A model generated the notes under the pieces. The model was not told the origin of the DNA and did not search any database. It saw only the letters and a list, made by a program, of their open reading frames with translations. A stretch of 6,145 nt of DNA from Candidatus Gastranaerophilales bacterium. GTDB lineage: Bacteria > Cyanobacteriota > Vampirovibrionia > Gastranaerophilales > Gastranaerophilaceae. Shown here piece by piece: positions 1-6,145 of the stretch. Made by a program: the position numbers and the translations under genes. Location: assembly GCA_947632315.1 (NCBI GenBank), contig CANROV010000121.1:1-6145 (forward strand). The letters are read 5' to 3'. Each line of letters begins with the position of its first letter. Position 1 is the first letter of the stretch.

Positions 1-812
1 CAGCAGGTTTAGGTGTAGATAATATATCTGTATTTTTTAACCTCGGTAACGCATACGCTGAACTTGGTGATTTTAAGCAAGCTATGTCGAACTATATTAA
101 AGCTTTAAATATGGATAAAAATAATTCTCAAGTCTATTCGGCTATAGCTATGCTGTATCAGGATAGAGAAAACTATGATGAAGCAATAAATTATTATGAA
201 AAATCTTTAAAGCTTGAACCGAATGATGCTGAGAATTATATTAATCTTGCATTAGTTTTAATGAAAAAGTTCCAGTATAAAGAAGCAATAAAGTTGTTTA
301 ATAAAGCTTGTAATATTTCAAAGAATAATCAACGATATATTTTATATACAGCTAACGCTTATTCTGCTGACAAAAATTATGAAACGGCTAATCAACTGTT
401 CGAAAAAGCTATATATTTATCTGATAATTCTTATCAGGAATATTTATGCTATGCCATATCTCTGTATGAACAAAAAAATATTGAAAAAGCAATAGATATT
501 TATAATAAAGCAATTCAGGAATATCCTAATTTAGTTAACGCATATATGCTTTTAGGCAATTTATACTGCAGTGAAAAGCACTATGAAGAAGCTGTTGAAT
601 TGTATAAAAAAGTATTGGAGTTAGAACCTGCAAATTTAAGTGTATATACACTTCTTGGAAATACTTATGTTATGCTTAAGGACTTAAGATCTGCTATTTC
701 TTTATATAAACAAGCTATTGATATTGATAATGATAATGATGAATTAAAACTCATTTATATCGAAATTATACAAGAATTTATAGAAAGAAAATACAGTGAA
801 GGAAATACATAA
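1..812 (+). CDS. TPR-repeat protein, 5'-truncated
   Basis: The frame is open from base 3, so the gene enters from outside the window and the first visible ATG (84) is only an internal methionine inside a repeat. The 269 visible residues contain seven contiguous TPR units of exactly 34 residues, beginning at about bases 24, 126, 228, 330, 432, 534 and 636. They are followed by a 24-residue C-terminal helix that probably caps the solenoid. Each unit keeps the TPR pattern of small and aromatic positions, such as LGNAY, EAINYYEKSLKLEP in unit 2 and EEAVELYKKVLELEP in unit 6. Such solenoids bind other proteins or peptides; no catalytic domain is visible and the partner is unknown. The missing N-terminus could hold more repeats, a signal peptide or another domain. 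The stop codon (810-812) touches the GTG of the next gene, so the two are surely co-transcribed and may act together. The TPR call is near certain; the specific function is unknown. Confidence 0.95.
   Translation, partial: AGLGVDNISVFFNLGNAYAELGDFKQAMSNYIKALNMDKNNSQVYSAIAMLYQDRENYDEAINYYEKSLKLEPNDAENYINLALVLMKKFQYKEAIKLFNKACNISKNNQRYILYTANAYSADKNYETANQLFEKAIYLSDNSYQEYLCYAISLYEQKNIEKAIDIYNKAIQEYPNLVNAYMLLGNLYCSEKHYEEAVELYKKVLELEPANLSVYTLLGNTYVMLKDLRSAISLYKQAIDIDNDNDELKLIYIEIIQEFIERKYSEGNT
798..804 (+). promoter_or_regulatory. Shine-Dalgarno for the Tic20-like gene
   Basis: GAAGGAA lies within the last codons of the TPR gene, 8 bases before GTG 813. The good spacing supports GTG as the true start. 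The next in-frame ATG (879) would remove the N-terminal amphipathic segment and part of the first membrane helix. Confidence 0.75.
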
Positions 813-1244
813 GTGCAATACGATAGTCTAAAAATTAATCTTCTGGAAAAGATAATATCAATTTGTTCATATATAACAATGGGTATTGTTGGTCTTTTAT
901 GGTTACTGTTTGCCTATTTTACAAGAAATAAAGTAAAATTCTTTTTAAAATATAATATCATTCAATCTATAGTAATATCCGTATTGCTTGCTATATTTAA
1001 TTTAACCTTAGATATTATATTATCTCTGCTGGCAAAAATTCCTTTATTAGACTTTGTTGCCGCAGCTATTAATATAATATTACAATTTCAAATTATAAAA
1101 ATATTCAATTTATCATTAAGCATTGTAGGTTTATTTGTATTTTTAGTGTTGACATATATCATTATAGGGATAGTATTGGGCAGAATTTTTTATGTTCCTT
1201 ATTTATCACCGATTATGCAGAGAACAATGAAAAAATATAATTAA
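813..1244 (+). CDS. Tic20-like four-helix membrane protein
   Basis: This is a 143-residue, very hydrophobic protein starting at GTG with a well-placed Shine-Dalgarno. Membrane segments are likely at about residues 14-36, 46-72, 78-97 and 101-125, separated by short polar stretches (TRNKVK at 37-42). The order of features resembles the Tic20 family of cyanobacteria and plastids: a helix ending in basic residues, then an F-x-x-(R/K)-(F/Y)-N-x-x-Q segment (here FFLKYNIIQ, 43-51) opening helix 2, and a last helix followed by a Pro-containing tail (VPYLSPIMQ, 128-136). In plastids Tic20 is a component of the inner-envelope protein translocon. The role of bacterial members is largely unknown, so no transport function is claimed. 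The gene directly follows the TPR gene in the same frame and probably depends on its transcript. Its last four bases overlap the end of the convergent RelA/SpoT-like gene. The fold match is judged by eye; another small four-helix family such as DUF4870 is the main alternative. Confidence 0.65.
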   Translation: MQYDSLKINLLEKIISICSYITMGIVGLLWLLFAYFTRNKVKFFLKYNIIQSIVISVLLAIFNLTLDIILSLLAKIPLLDFVAAAINIILQFQIIKIFNLSLSIVGLFVFLVLTYIIIGIVLGRIFYVPYLSPIMQRTMKKYN

Positions 1245-2716
1245 TTAACAGAATCCAGGTTTTTCTTAATTTCATTCGTTATTTTTTGAGAAATTCTTTT
1301 TAAATTTTTATTTTTCGGTATAGCGTCTTTCAATGAACGTGTTTCTTGTTCACAGCAGTTATCATAATTCATTTTTAACACATTAAAATCTAATTCTTCA
1401 GGTACCTGGCCTTGAAAACCTAAATCTTTAATTGAAGGGAATGATGATTCACTGCACCCTGCGGGGATTCGTCTTTGATGAAGATATAATGCATATGTAT
1501 AATTATCAAAAGCTTTTTTTACATTACTTTTATAAAACTTGAAAAAGTATTCCTTAAACGGAGTAAATATAGGATTAATATTCTGTTTATTATCTTTTAA
1601 TTTATAACATAAGTCCTCAACAGTTTTTAGTGCAGCAACATCTTTTCCGATAATTTGAATTTCACCGCTGTAACCTAATGAATTATTATCTACAGAACCT
1701 AATATTTTGTTTGATAAATCAACATTAATATGTATTGCTAAATATCCTGATTTTGATTTTGTTCCTTTCTTATATTCAGGATCTAATTGTTTTAAAAGAT
1801 AATCAGGTGCATAGGTATAATCTGAAAGAGAGGAATTAGGCGGAAGTTTCTTTTCATCAGGTACAAAACATTCTACTGATTTAATATTTAAAAGCGGAAC
1901 ATTACTATTTTCAATATTTATATTGGCAGCTTTTTTAAGAAGTTGAATTATATTAATAATATCTTTAGGTTCGCACCTATCCAGTATAATTCTTGCACCT
2001 ACAATATCCTGGGCATAATTTTTAATTCCGGAATCTGTTCGGGGGTCTACGTATGCATTATTTTGAATATTATGAGATTTTTGTCCTTTTTCTTGAAAAG
2101 CTTCAATAATATTATCTAATAAAGCTTTTTCATTATTTGTGGGACAAAAGTAATCACAAACAGAGTTATATAAATTTTTTATATAAATATTTGCATTTAA
2201 ATATAACGGATTATCAGAACCTGCGAGCATTTCCTTAAGATTCTTTTTTAATACGGCTTTTATTTTATCCGCATTTTCAGACTCTTTTTTTCTGAACGAT
2301 TGTGAAAATGCATCATATGTATCATTAATGAAAGAATCAAATTCCTTTTTAAGCATGGCTGAATAATTAGAAACAACTTTTTCTCTTATACTGGACGGAG
2401 TTTTACTTCTTACTTTTATTTCTAATATAGGATTGTTTGAGGTAGTAATATCATCTTTATTTATCATTTGATCCTGTAATAAAATTTTTAGTAAATTGTC
2501 TAAATAAGTTACTGCAGGAGCCGCATTAGCTGAAATTTCTCTGTATTGCTTTTCCGAAGCGGAATATATCATATCGGTAGCCGAAAAATTTTTCCCTTTT
2601 CCTGAAAAAGTTACAACATCACTCTCTAACGGCGAAAGATTATTTTTTACCGGTACAAATCGTTTCGGATATATATTTGGAATAGTATTTAAAATATTAT
2701 TAATTTTTATTTGCAT
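1241..2716 (-). CDS. RelA/SpoT-like nucleotidyltransferase domain protein with a large insertion
   Basis: From the ATG at 2716 the protein has 491 residues. Motifs of the (p)ppGpp synthetase domain appear in the canonical order: VRSKTPSSIREK (102-113; compare the R-x-K...SI..K motif of RelA), DIVGARII (237-244; Asp237 at the metal-ligand position and Arg242), KSGYLAIH (322-329; Tyr325 and His329), and EIQIIG (352-357; Glu352 and Gln354). Known enzymes move pyrophosphate from ATP to GDP/GTP, and some toxic relatives modify tRNA. Two things are unusual. About 124 residues lie between Lys113 and Asp237, where RelA has about 13. The E-x-Q-x-R motif has Ile356 in place of Arg. No HD hydrolase, TGS or ACT domain is visible. 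The C-terminal 110 residues are helical and charged, without a recognised domain. The start is uncertain: ATG 2722 and TTG 2740 are also in frame and none has a clear Shine-Dalgarno. The N-terminus is not a signal peptide. Domain assignment is fairly sure; catalytic activity and product are unknown. Confidence 0.8.
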   Translation of the reverse strand: MQIKINNILNTIPNIYPKRFVPVKNNLSPLESDVVTFSGKGKNFSATDMIYSASEKQYREISANAAPAVTYLDNLLKILLQDQMINKDDITTSNNPILEIKVRSKTPSSIREKVVSNYSAMLKKEFDSFINDTYDAFSQSFRKKESENADKIKAVLKKNLKEMLAGSDNPLYLNANIYIKNLYNSVCDYFCPTNNEKALLDNIIEAFQEKGQKSHNIQNNAYVDPRTDSGIKNYAQDIVGARIILDRCEPKDIINIIQLLKKAANINIENSNVPLLNIKSVECFVPDEKKLPPNSSLSDYTYAPDYLLKQLDPEYKKGTKSKSGYLAIHINVDLSNKILGSVDNNSLGYSGEIQIIGKDVAALKTVEDLCYKLKDNKQNINPIFTPFKEYFFKFYKSNVKKAFDNYTYALYLHQRRIPAGCSESSFPSIKDLGFQGQVPEELDFNVLKMNYDNCCEQETRSLKDAIPKNKNLKRISQKITNEIKKNLDSVN

Positions 2717-2760
2717 GGCCATATATAAAAAACTTGTCAATAAAAAAATTTACTCATTCT

Positions 2761-2784
2761 TAAATAATTTTTTACAATTATTTA
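2761..2784 (-). repeat. AT-only perfect inverted repeat after the SIS gene
   Basis: A 9-base arm (2761-2769) and its exact reverse complement (2776-2784) flank a 6-base loop, beginning at the base right after the stop codon of the sugar isomerase gene. On the minus-strand transcript it would form an all A-U hairpin. The nearest U-run (2742-2748) lies 12 bases beyond the hairpin, so it is a poor intrinsic terminator. It may shape the 3' end of the isomerase message, serve as an operator for the next gene, or be chance in AT-rich DNA. Confidence 0.5.
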
Positions 2785-3867
2785 TTATTTTACTATTTTA
2801 GTAAGTCCGTTTGGCCTGTCAACATCCCGATTTAAAGCAGTTGCGGTATTAAATGCCAATAATTGAAGTATTACCAAAGAAGTAAATAAAAATTCAATAT
2901 CATGTTTTGTATTTACAGAAATTATATTATTTTGTCTGATATCCTCAAGAGGCAAAGCCGAAATAATTAATAAATCAGATGAATATTCATTTTTGATTTT
3001 ACAAAGTACATTTTTTGTAAATTCAATATTACTGTTGTTAATCAAAATTATAACAGCGCATTTTTTATTTAATATGGCAATATGACCGTGGAGAAATTCC
3101 CCTGTCGGATATGCTGTTGTATTAATGTATGAAGTCTCTTTAAGCTTAAGTGCGCATTCTTTTGCAAGCGGATAAAACATGCCTGAAGCCAAAACAGAAG
3201 CATTATCATAAATTTTTAATTTTTTAGAGTAGCTTATTATTTCCGATAAAAATTTATAAGCGTTATTAATGGAGTCAGGAACTGACTTTAGCTGAGATAA
3301 AGTGTCAACGAAAGGCATTTCATTTAACTGTAAAAGTTTAACTGCCGTTAAGAACAAGCAGAAGAGCTGGGCAGACACTGCTTTTGTCGAGGCAATAGAC
3401 TTTTCTTTGCCTGCATAAGTTAATATTTTATATTTTGCATTATTATAAAGAGTAGAATTAATAGTATTTGTAATAGCAAGTGTTTTATCGGTTTTTAATC
3501 TGACTTTATTTAAAGCCATATTTGTATCAGATGTTTCGCCTGATTGTGAAATAAAAACATATAAAGTAGAAGAATCAGGCTCGGGATTTTCGCTAAGACA
3601 ATACTCACTTGCGTAGTATGCCTGAGCATAACATTTTACATAATTTCTAAAATAATGTGCCGCAATCGATGCAGTATGATAAGATGACCCGCTTCCTATT
3701 ATTGCTATCTTTTTTACGTTATCAGGGAGAATTATACTGATATTACCCGAACTTGATACATATTTTTTAAGAATTTTTTTTATAATAAAGGATTGCTCCA
3801 AAATTTCTTTTTCCATATCAGAAGATTTTGTAATTAACTTAAATAAAAATTCTTTGATTATATTCAT
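2785..3867 (-). CDS. Stand-alone GlmS-type sugar isomerase (double SIS domain)
   Basis: The 360 residues align along their length with the isomerase half of GlmS (glucosamine-6-phosphate synthase), which converts fructose-6-phosphate plus ammonia to glucosamine-6-phosphate. Visible motifs are GSGSSYHTA (58-66) and SQSGETSDT (107-115), which bind the sugar phosphate; ASTKA (159-163); ALKLKETSY (239-247) and GEFLHGH (256-262); and the C-terminal DVDRPNGLTKIVK (348-360). Residues matching E. coli GlmS Glu488, His504 and Lys603 are present as Glu244, His260 and Lys357, with the Glu-to-His spacing identical (16). The N-terminal glutaminase half, with its catalytic Cys1, is absent, and the DNA upstream encodes the TolC-like protein instead. 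The enzyme might therefore use free ammonia, take it from a partner, or run in the deaminase direction like AgaS or NagB-II. The GlmS-like C-terminus argues mildly against the NagB-II group. The start is fixed by a strong Shine-Dalgarno. It lies 20 bases after the TolC-like gene, in the same operon, which suggests amino-sugar supply for an envelope pathway. Confidence 0.9.
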   Translation of the reverse strand: MNIIKEFLFKLITKSSDMEKEILEQSFIIKKILKKYVSSSGNISIILPDNVKKIAIIGSGSSYHTASIAAHYFRNYVKCYAQAYYASEYCLSENPEPDSSTLYVFISQSGETSDTNMALNKVRLKTDKTLAITNTINSTLYNNAKYKILTYAGKEKSIASTKAVSAQLFCLFLTAVKLLQLNEMPFVDTLSQLKSVPDSINNAYKFLSEIISYSKKLKIYDNASVLASGMFYPLAKECALKLKETSYINTTAYPTGEFLHGHIAILNKKCAVIILINNSNIEFTKNVLCKIKNEYSSDLLIISALPLEDIRQNNIISVNTKHDIEFLFTSLVILQLLAFNTATALNRDVDRPNGLTKIVK

Positions 3868-3870
3868 ATT

Positions 3871-3880
3871 ATCCTTCTTA
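3871..3880 (-). promoter_or_regulatory. Shine-Dalgarno for the SIS gene
   Basis: On the minus strand TAAGAAGGAT precedes the ATG at 3867, with AAGGA ending 4 bases before it. It sits in the 20-base gap after the TolC-like stop codon and decides the start. It is the clearest ribosome binding site on the minus strand. Confidence 0.8.
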
Positions 3881-3887
3881 TTGCAAA

Positions 3888-5363
3888 CTAATAAAGTGTT
3901 TTATAATCTTTCAGCACATTTTTAGGACTGATTATTCCGATTTCAAAAAGTAATCTGGCTTGAGATTTATTATATTCTATCATATTTTTTATAAGATTTA
4001 AATTTGCCTGAACTTTTATATTTTGAGATTCAATAACATCAATAAAAGTAGCGTCACCTGCCTTCATACTTGTTAAAGATAAATCTAAACTTATATCGGC
4101 AGCTTCTACTTCTCGTTTTGCCGCTTTGATTTTTTTAAGCGCATTTTCTGAATCATAATATGCACTTATAATATTTGCTTTTATTTCACGTTCAAGGTTA
4201 ATAAGTTCTAATTTTTTTGCTTTAACTACCTCTGTTTCAGCTTTTATTTGTGTTATTGTACCCATAAGCAAATTTTTTCCCAAGTATGCTCTTACATCAA
4301 GAGTCAAACTGTTATGAGAGGTTAATCCTGAATTTTTTGTACCTACCAAACCATTTTGATATGATACGGTAACAGCAGGAATAATATCAGTATAATTCAT
4401 GTTCCTTTGCGCTCTATATGCCTGAATTTCCGCTTTTTTTGATTTAACATCTTCTCTTGATTCAAGTGCCTGCTTATAAAGACATTCAACATCACACTCA
4501 GGATTAACAAGTTCTCTTTGGTCAACACTAATTTCAAAAGGATAAATTGCGTCAAGAACTTCTATTCCCATAACCAATGCAAGTTTGGATTGATTAATTC
4601 TCAGAGAATATAAAGTTTCTGCATAATCCTGCTGAGCACCCGCCAATTCCGCCTGCGCTCTTTTTACATCGTACAATGTTCCAAGTCCGCTTTCAAACCT
4701 TGCTTCAGTATATTTTAATTGTTCAATCCTGTCATATAGATTTATTTTCTGGACTTCTATTTCCATCTTTTTTTCTAACGTGTCATAATATGCTTGTATA
4801 GTATTTAATAATATTTCATCCTTTGTAAATTCAAGATTTGCCCTTGCCGATTTAAGAATATTTCTTCTAAATGCCAAATTAAAGAAGTATCTTCCCTGAT
4901 TAATAGTCGACCACTCAAGAACAGCCAAACTTTGAATGGGAACTTCATGTGTAGTTGTTGCAACAATACCGCCGACTAAATAACGCCCCTCAAGGTTTTT
5001 TATATCGAAGTTGTAATATATATCCGGAAGAAGTGCAAATTGAGCATTTTTATTCAACCAATACGCTTCTCCTTTGTTTGCTCTTCTTATTTTTATTTCA
5101 TAGTTCTCTCCAAGGGCCAAGTCAATACAATTTTTTAAATCCATATAAATAAAATTAGAATTAAGTTCAGAAGAAACTTCTCTATCTATAACTTTTTGTT
5201 TTTCTAAATCAGAATAACTGGCAGAGCCTTTTATCATCTGGGAGAATGTTTTATAAGATTCATTCTCACAGCATTGTGTATAGTCATCTATAACATCAAT
5301 CAATTCAGCTTTTGACGGCAATATAAAAAACATAAAAATAATAATTATAAATATAATTCTCAT
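3888..5363 (-). CDS. TolC-family outer-membrane efflux protein
   Basis: This 491-residue protein begins with a typical signal peptide (residues 1-19: Arg2, a run of Ile/Phe, and S-K-A before Glu20). No lipobox cysteine follows, so signal peptidase I cleavage is expected. After a polar linker of about 50 residues come two outer-membrane efflux (OEP) repeats, roughly 73-267 and 293-476. Each ends in the long helical hairpin signature: RFESGLGTLYDVKRAQAEL (222-240) and MKAGDATFIDVIESQ (433-447), each followed by a leucine-rich helix closing in MGI or IGI. TolC-type proteins form trimeric outer-membrane channels with a periplasmic tunnel that work with inner-membrane pumps and adaptor proteins. 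Neither partner is in this window, so the substrate is unknown. The length is normal for the family. Five cysteines are present in the mature part (31, 32, 79, 290, 294), the last two as C-x-x-x-C between the repeats. No Shine-Dalgarno precedes the start, but ATG 5363 is the only start that keeps a full signal peptide. It shares an operon with the SIS gene downstream. Confidence 0.93.
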   Translation of the reverse strand: MRIIFIIIIFMFFILPSKAELIDVIDDYTQCCENESYKTFSQMIKGSASYSDLEKQKVIDREVSSELNSNFIYMDLKNCIDLALGENYEIKIRRANKGEAYWLNKNAQFALLPDIYYNFDIKNLEGRYLVGGIVATTTHEVPIQSLAVLEWSTINQGRYFFNLAFRRNILKSARANLEFTKDEILLNTIQAYYDTLEKKMEIEVQKINLYDRIEQLKYTEARFESGLGTLYDVKRAQAELAGAQQDYAETLYSLRINQSKLALVMGIEVLDAIYPFEISVDQRELVNPECDVECLYKQALESREDVKSKKAEIQAYRAQRNMNYTDIIPAVTVSYQNGLVGTKNSGLTSHNSLTLDVRAYLGKNLLMGTITQIKAETEVVKAKKLELINLEREIKANIISAYYDSENALKKIKAAKREVEAADISLDLSLTSMKAGDATFIDVIESQNIKVQANLNLIKNMIEYNKSQARLLFEIGIISPKNVLKDYKTLY

Positions 5364-5424
5364 AAGAAAATTATATTTATATTTTAATGTAAAATATCTT
5401 AGTCGGTTTACTTATAATATATAA

Positions 5425-6145
5425 CTATTTACTTTCAAGTTTTTTTATTCTGACTTGAACATCCTCGATAAGTTTTCTGTTTATAGCCAATAAGTCAGCT
5501 ATAATACCGAAAATAAAGATTTGAAATCCTGTAATTACTAATATTGAAGATATAATTAACGATTGAATATGTCCATTCCCAGCATCAAGAATATAAAGGA
5601 ACAAAAATCTTGCCAAAAGCGACAATCCGACAAGCGTAACAATACTGCCAATAAATGCAAAAAATCTAAATGGTCTGTATATAATGAACATTCTTAGTAT
5701 TGTAAAAGAATTTCTCTGTATATACTGAAAAATATTCTTCACAAGTCGTGATTTTCTGTATGAATTGTTAACTCTGACAGGCACGGACATAATATGAAGT
5801 CCTTTTGTTTTGGACTGAATGACCGTTTCAATTGTATAAGTATAGTTATCAAAAACATTAATGGATAAAGCCGCATCACGGGAAAAAGCCCTAAAACCGC
5901 TTGGAGCATCTTCGGTAGCCGTTGCGCTTAAAAGTCTGACAATTTTTGAACCAAAATATTGAAGAAACTTCTTTAACGGTGAAAATGATTTTATTGAACC
6001 AATCGGTCTTGTACCAATAACAATATCTGCTTTATTCTCATCAGACATATTTTTATATTCTTCTGTTTTTATCAAATTGGCTAAATTTTCTTCAATAATT
6101 TGTCCAGATATAGTTTGGAATTGGGCTTTTTCTTTTGCTGATAAT
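5425..6145 (-). CDS. Family 2 glycosyltransferase with two C-terminal membrane helices, 5'-truncated
   Basis: The frame is open to the window edge, giving 239 visible residues, so the in-frame TTG at 6075 is not the likely start. Family features follow in order: ADIVIGTR (39-46), a FSPLKKFLQYFGSKIVRLL stretch (54-72), and the acceptor-side motif APSGFRAFSRDAAL (80-93). They are followed by YTYTIETVIQ (101-110), SVPVRVN (120-126), KSRL (131-134) and YIQRNSFTILRMF (141-153). Two membrane segments lie at about 160-184 and 195-219, followed by a basic helical tail. This order matches dolichyl/polyprenyl-phosphate sugar transferases of the GT2 group, which act at the cytoplasmic face of the inner membrane and transfer a sugar from a nucleotide donor, often to a lipid carrier for surface polysaccharides or glycoproteins. 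The donor-binding N-terminal half and the catalytic D-x-D are not visible. The TolC-like gene begins 61 bases downstream on the same strand; joint transcription is possible but not shown. The family call is firm; donor and acceptor are unknown. Confidence 0.9.
   Translation of the reverse strand, partial: LSAKEKAQFQTISGQIIEENLANLIKTEEYKNMSDENKADIVIGTRPIGSIKSFSPLKKFLQYFGSKIVRLLSATATEDAPSGFRAFSRDAALSINVFDNYTYTIETVIQSKTKGLHIMSVPVRVNNSYRKSRLVKNIFQYIQRNSFTILRMFIIYRPFRFFAFIGSIVTLVGLSLLARFLFLYILDAGNGHIQSLIISSILVITGFQIFIFGIIADLLAINRKLIEDVQVRIKKLESK

Noticed and set aside
84..86. ATG 84 as the start of the TPR gene
   Set aside because: The open frame continues upstream to the window edge and encodes the first part of a complete TPR unit, so this ATG is internal.
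2735..2740. TTGACA on the minus strand as a -35 box
   Set aside because: No -10-like hexamer occurs 16-18 bases downstream; the nearby TATATA is only 7 bases away.
2737..2757. Six-codon ATG...TGA mini-ORF just upstream of the RelA/SpoT-like gene, as a possible leader peptide
   Set aside because: No Shine-Dalgarno, no run of one regulatory amino acid, and no alternative hairpins typical of attenuators; chance is sufficient.
4955..5152. 65-residue plus-strand open frame
   Set aside because: It lies wholly inside the TolC-like gene on the opposite strand, has no recognisable domain, and its composition is what an antisense frame would give.
5412..5424. TTATA-TAT-TATAA inverted repeat after the glycosyltransferase as a terminator
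   Set aside because: The five-base AT-only arms with a 3-base loop are too weak and no T-run follows.

Overview
The window is AT-rich (roughly 30 % G+C by eye) and densely coded, with six real genes, two of them cut by the window edges. A TolC-type outer-membrane protein with a signal peptide implies a double-membrane bacterium. The combination of low G+C, a Tic20-like membrane protein, a polyprenyl-phosphate-type family 2 glycosyltransferase and TolC fits a non-photosynthetic relative of Cyanobacteria (Melainabacteria/Gastranaerophilales-like). That placement is an inference from gene content and was not tested by a search.

Plus strand, 1-1244: the 3' part of a tetratricopeptide-repeat (TPR) gene holding seven back-to-back 34-residue repeats. 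It is followed with no gap by a small four-helix membrane protein resembling the Tic20 family. The two genes share a reading frame and are separated only by one TAA stop codon, after which the second starts with GTG behind a good ribosome binding site.

Minus strand, 6145 down to 1241: four genes read toward the left, in the order family 2 glycosyltransferase (5' end beyond the window), TolC-like outer-membrane efflux protein, a stand-alone GlmS-type sugar isomerase (double SIS domain, no glutaminase half), and a large protein with a RelA/SpoT-like nucleotidyltransferase domain. The TolC-SIS gap is 20 bases and the SIS start has a strong Shine-Dalgarno, so these two are probably co-transcribed. 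The last gene is set apart by a 68-base gap containing an AT-only hairpin, and it converges on the Tic20-like gene with a 4-base overlap.

The minus-strand genes look like cell-envelope functions (lipid-linked sugar transfer, export, amino-sugar supply). The RelA/SpoT-like protein at the end is the most unusual item: its alarmone-synthetase motifs are recognisable, but about 110 extra residues split the domain and one usual active-site arginine is missing. No RNA genes, CRISPR arrays, insertion sequences or integration sites were seen. No stretch over 300 bases lacks a gene.
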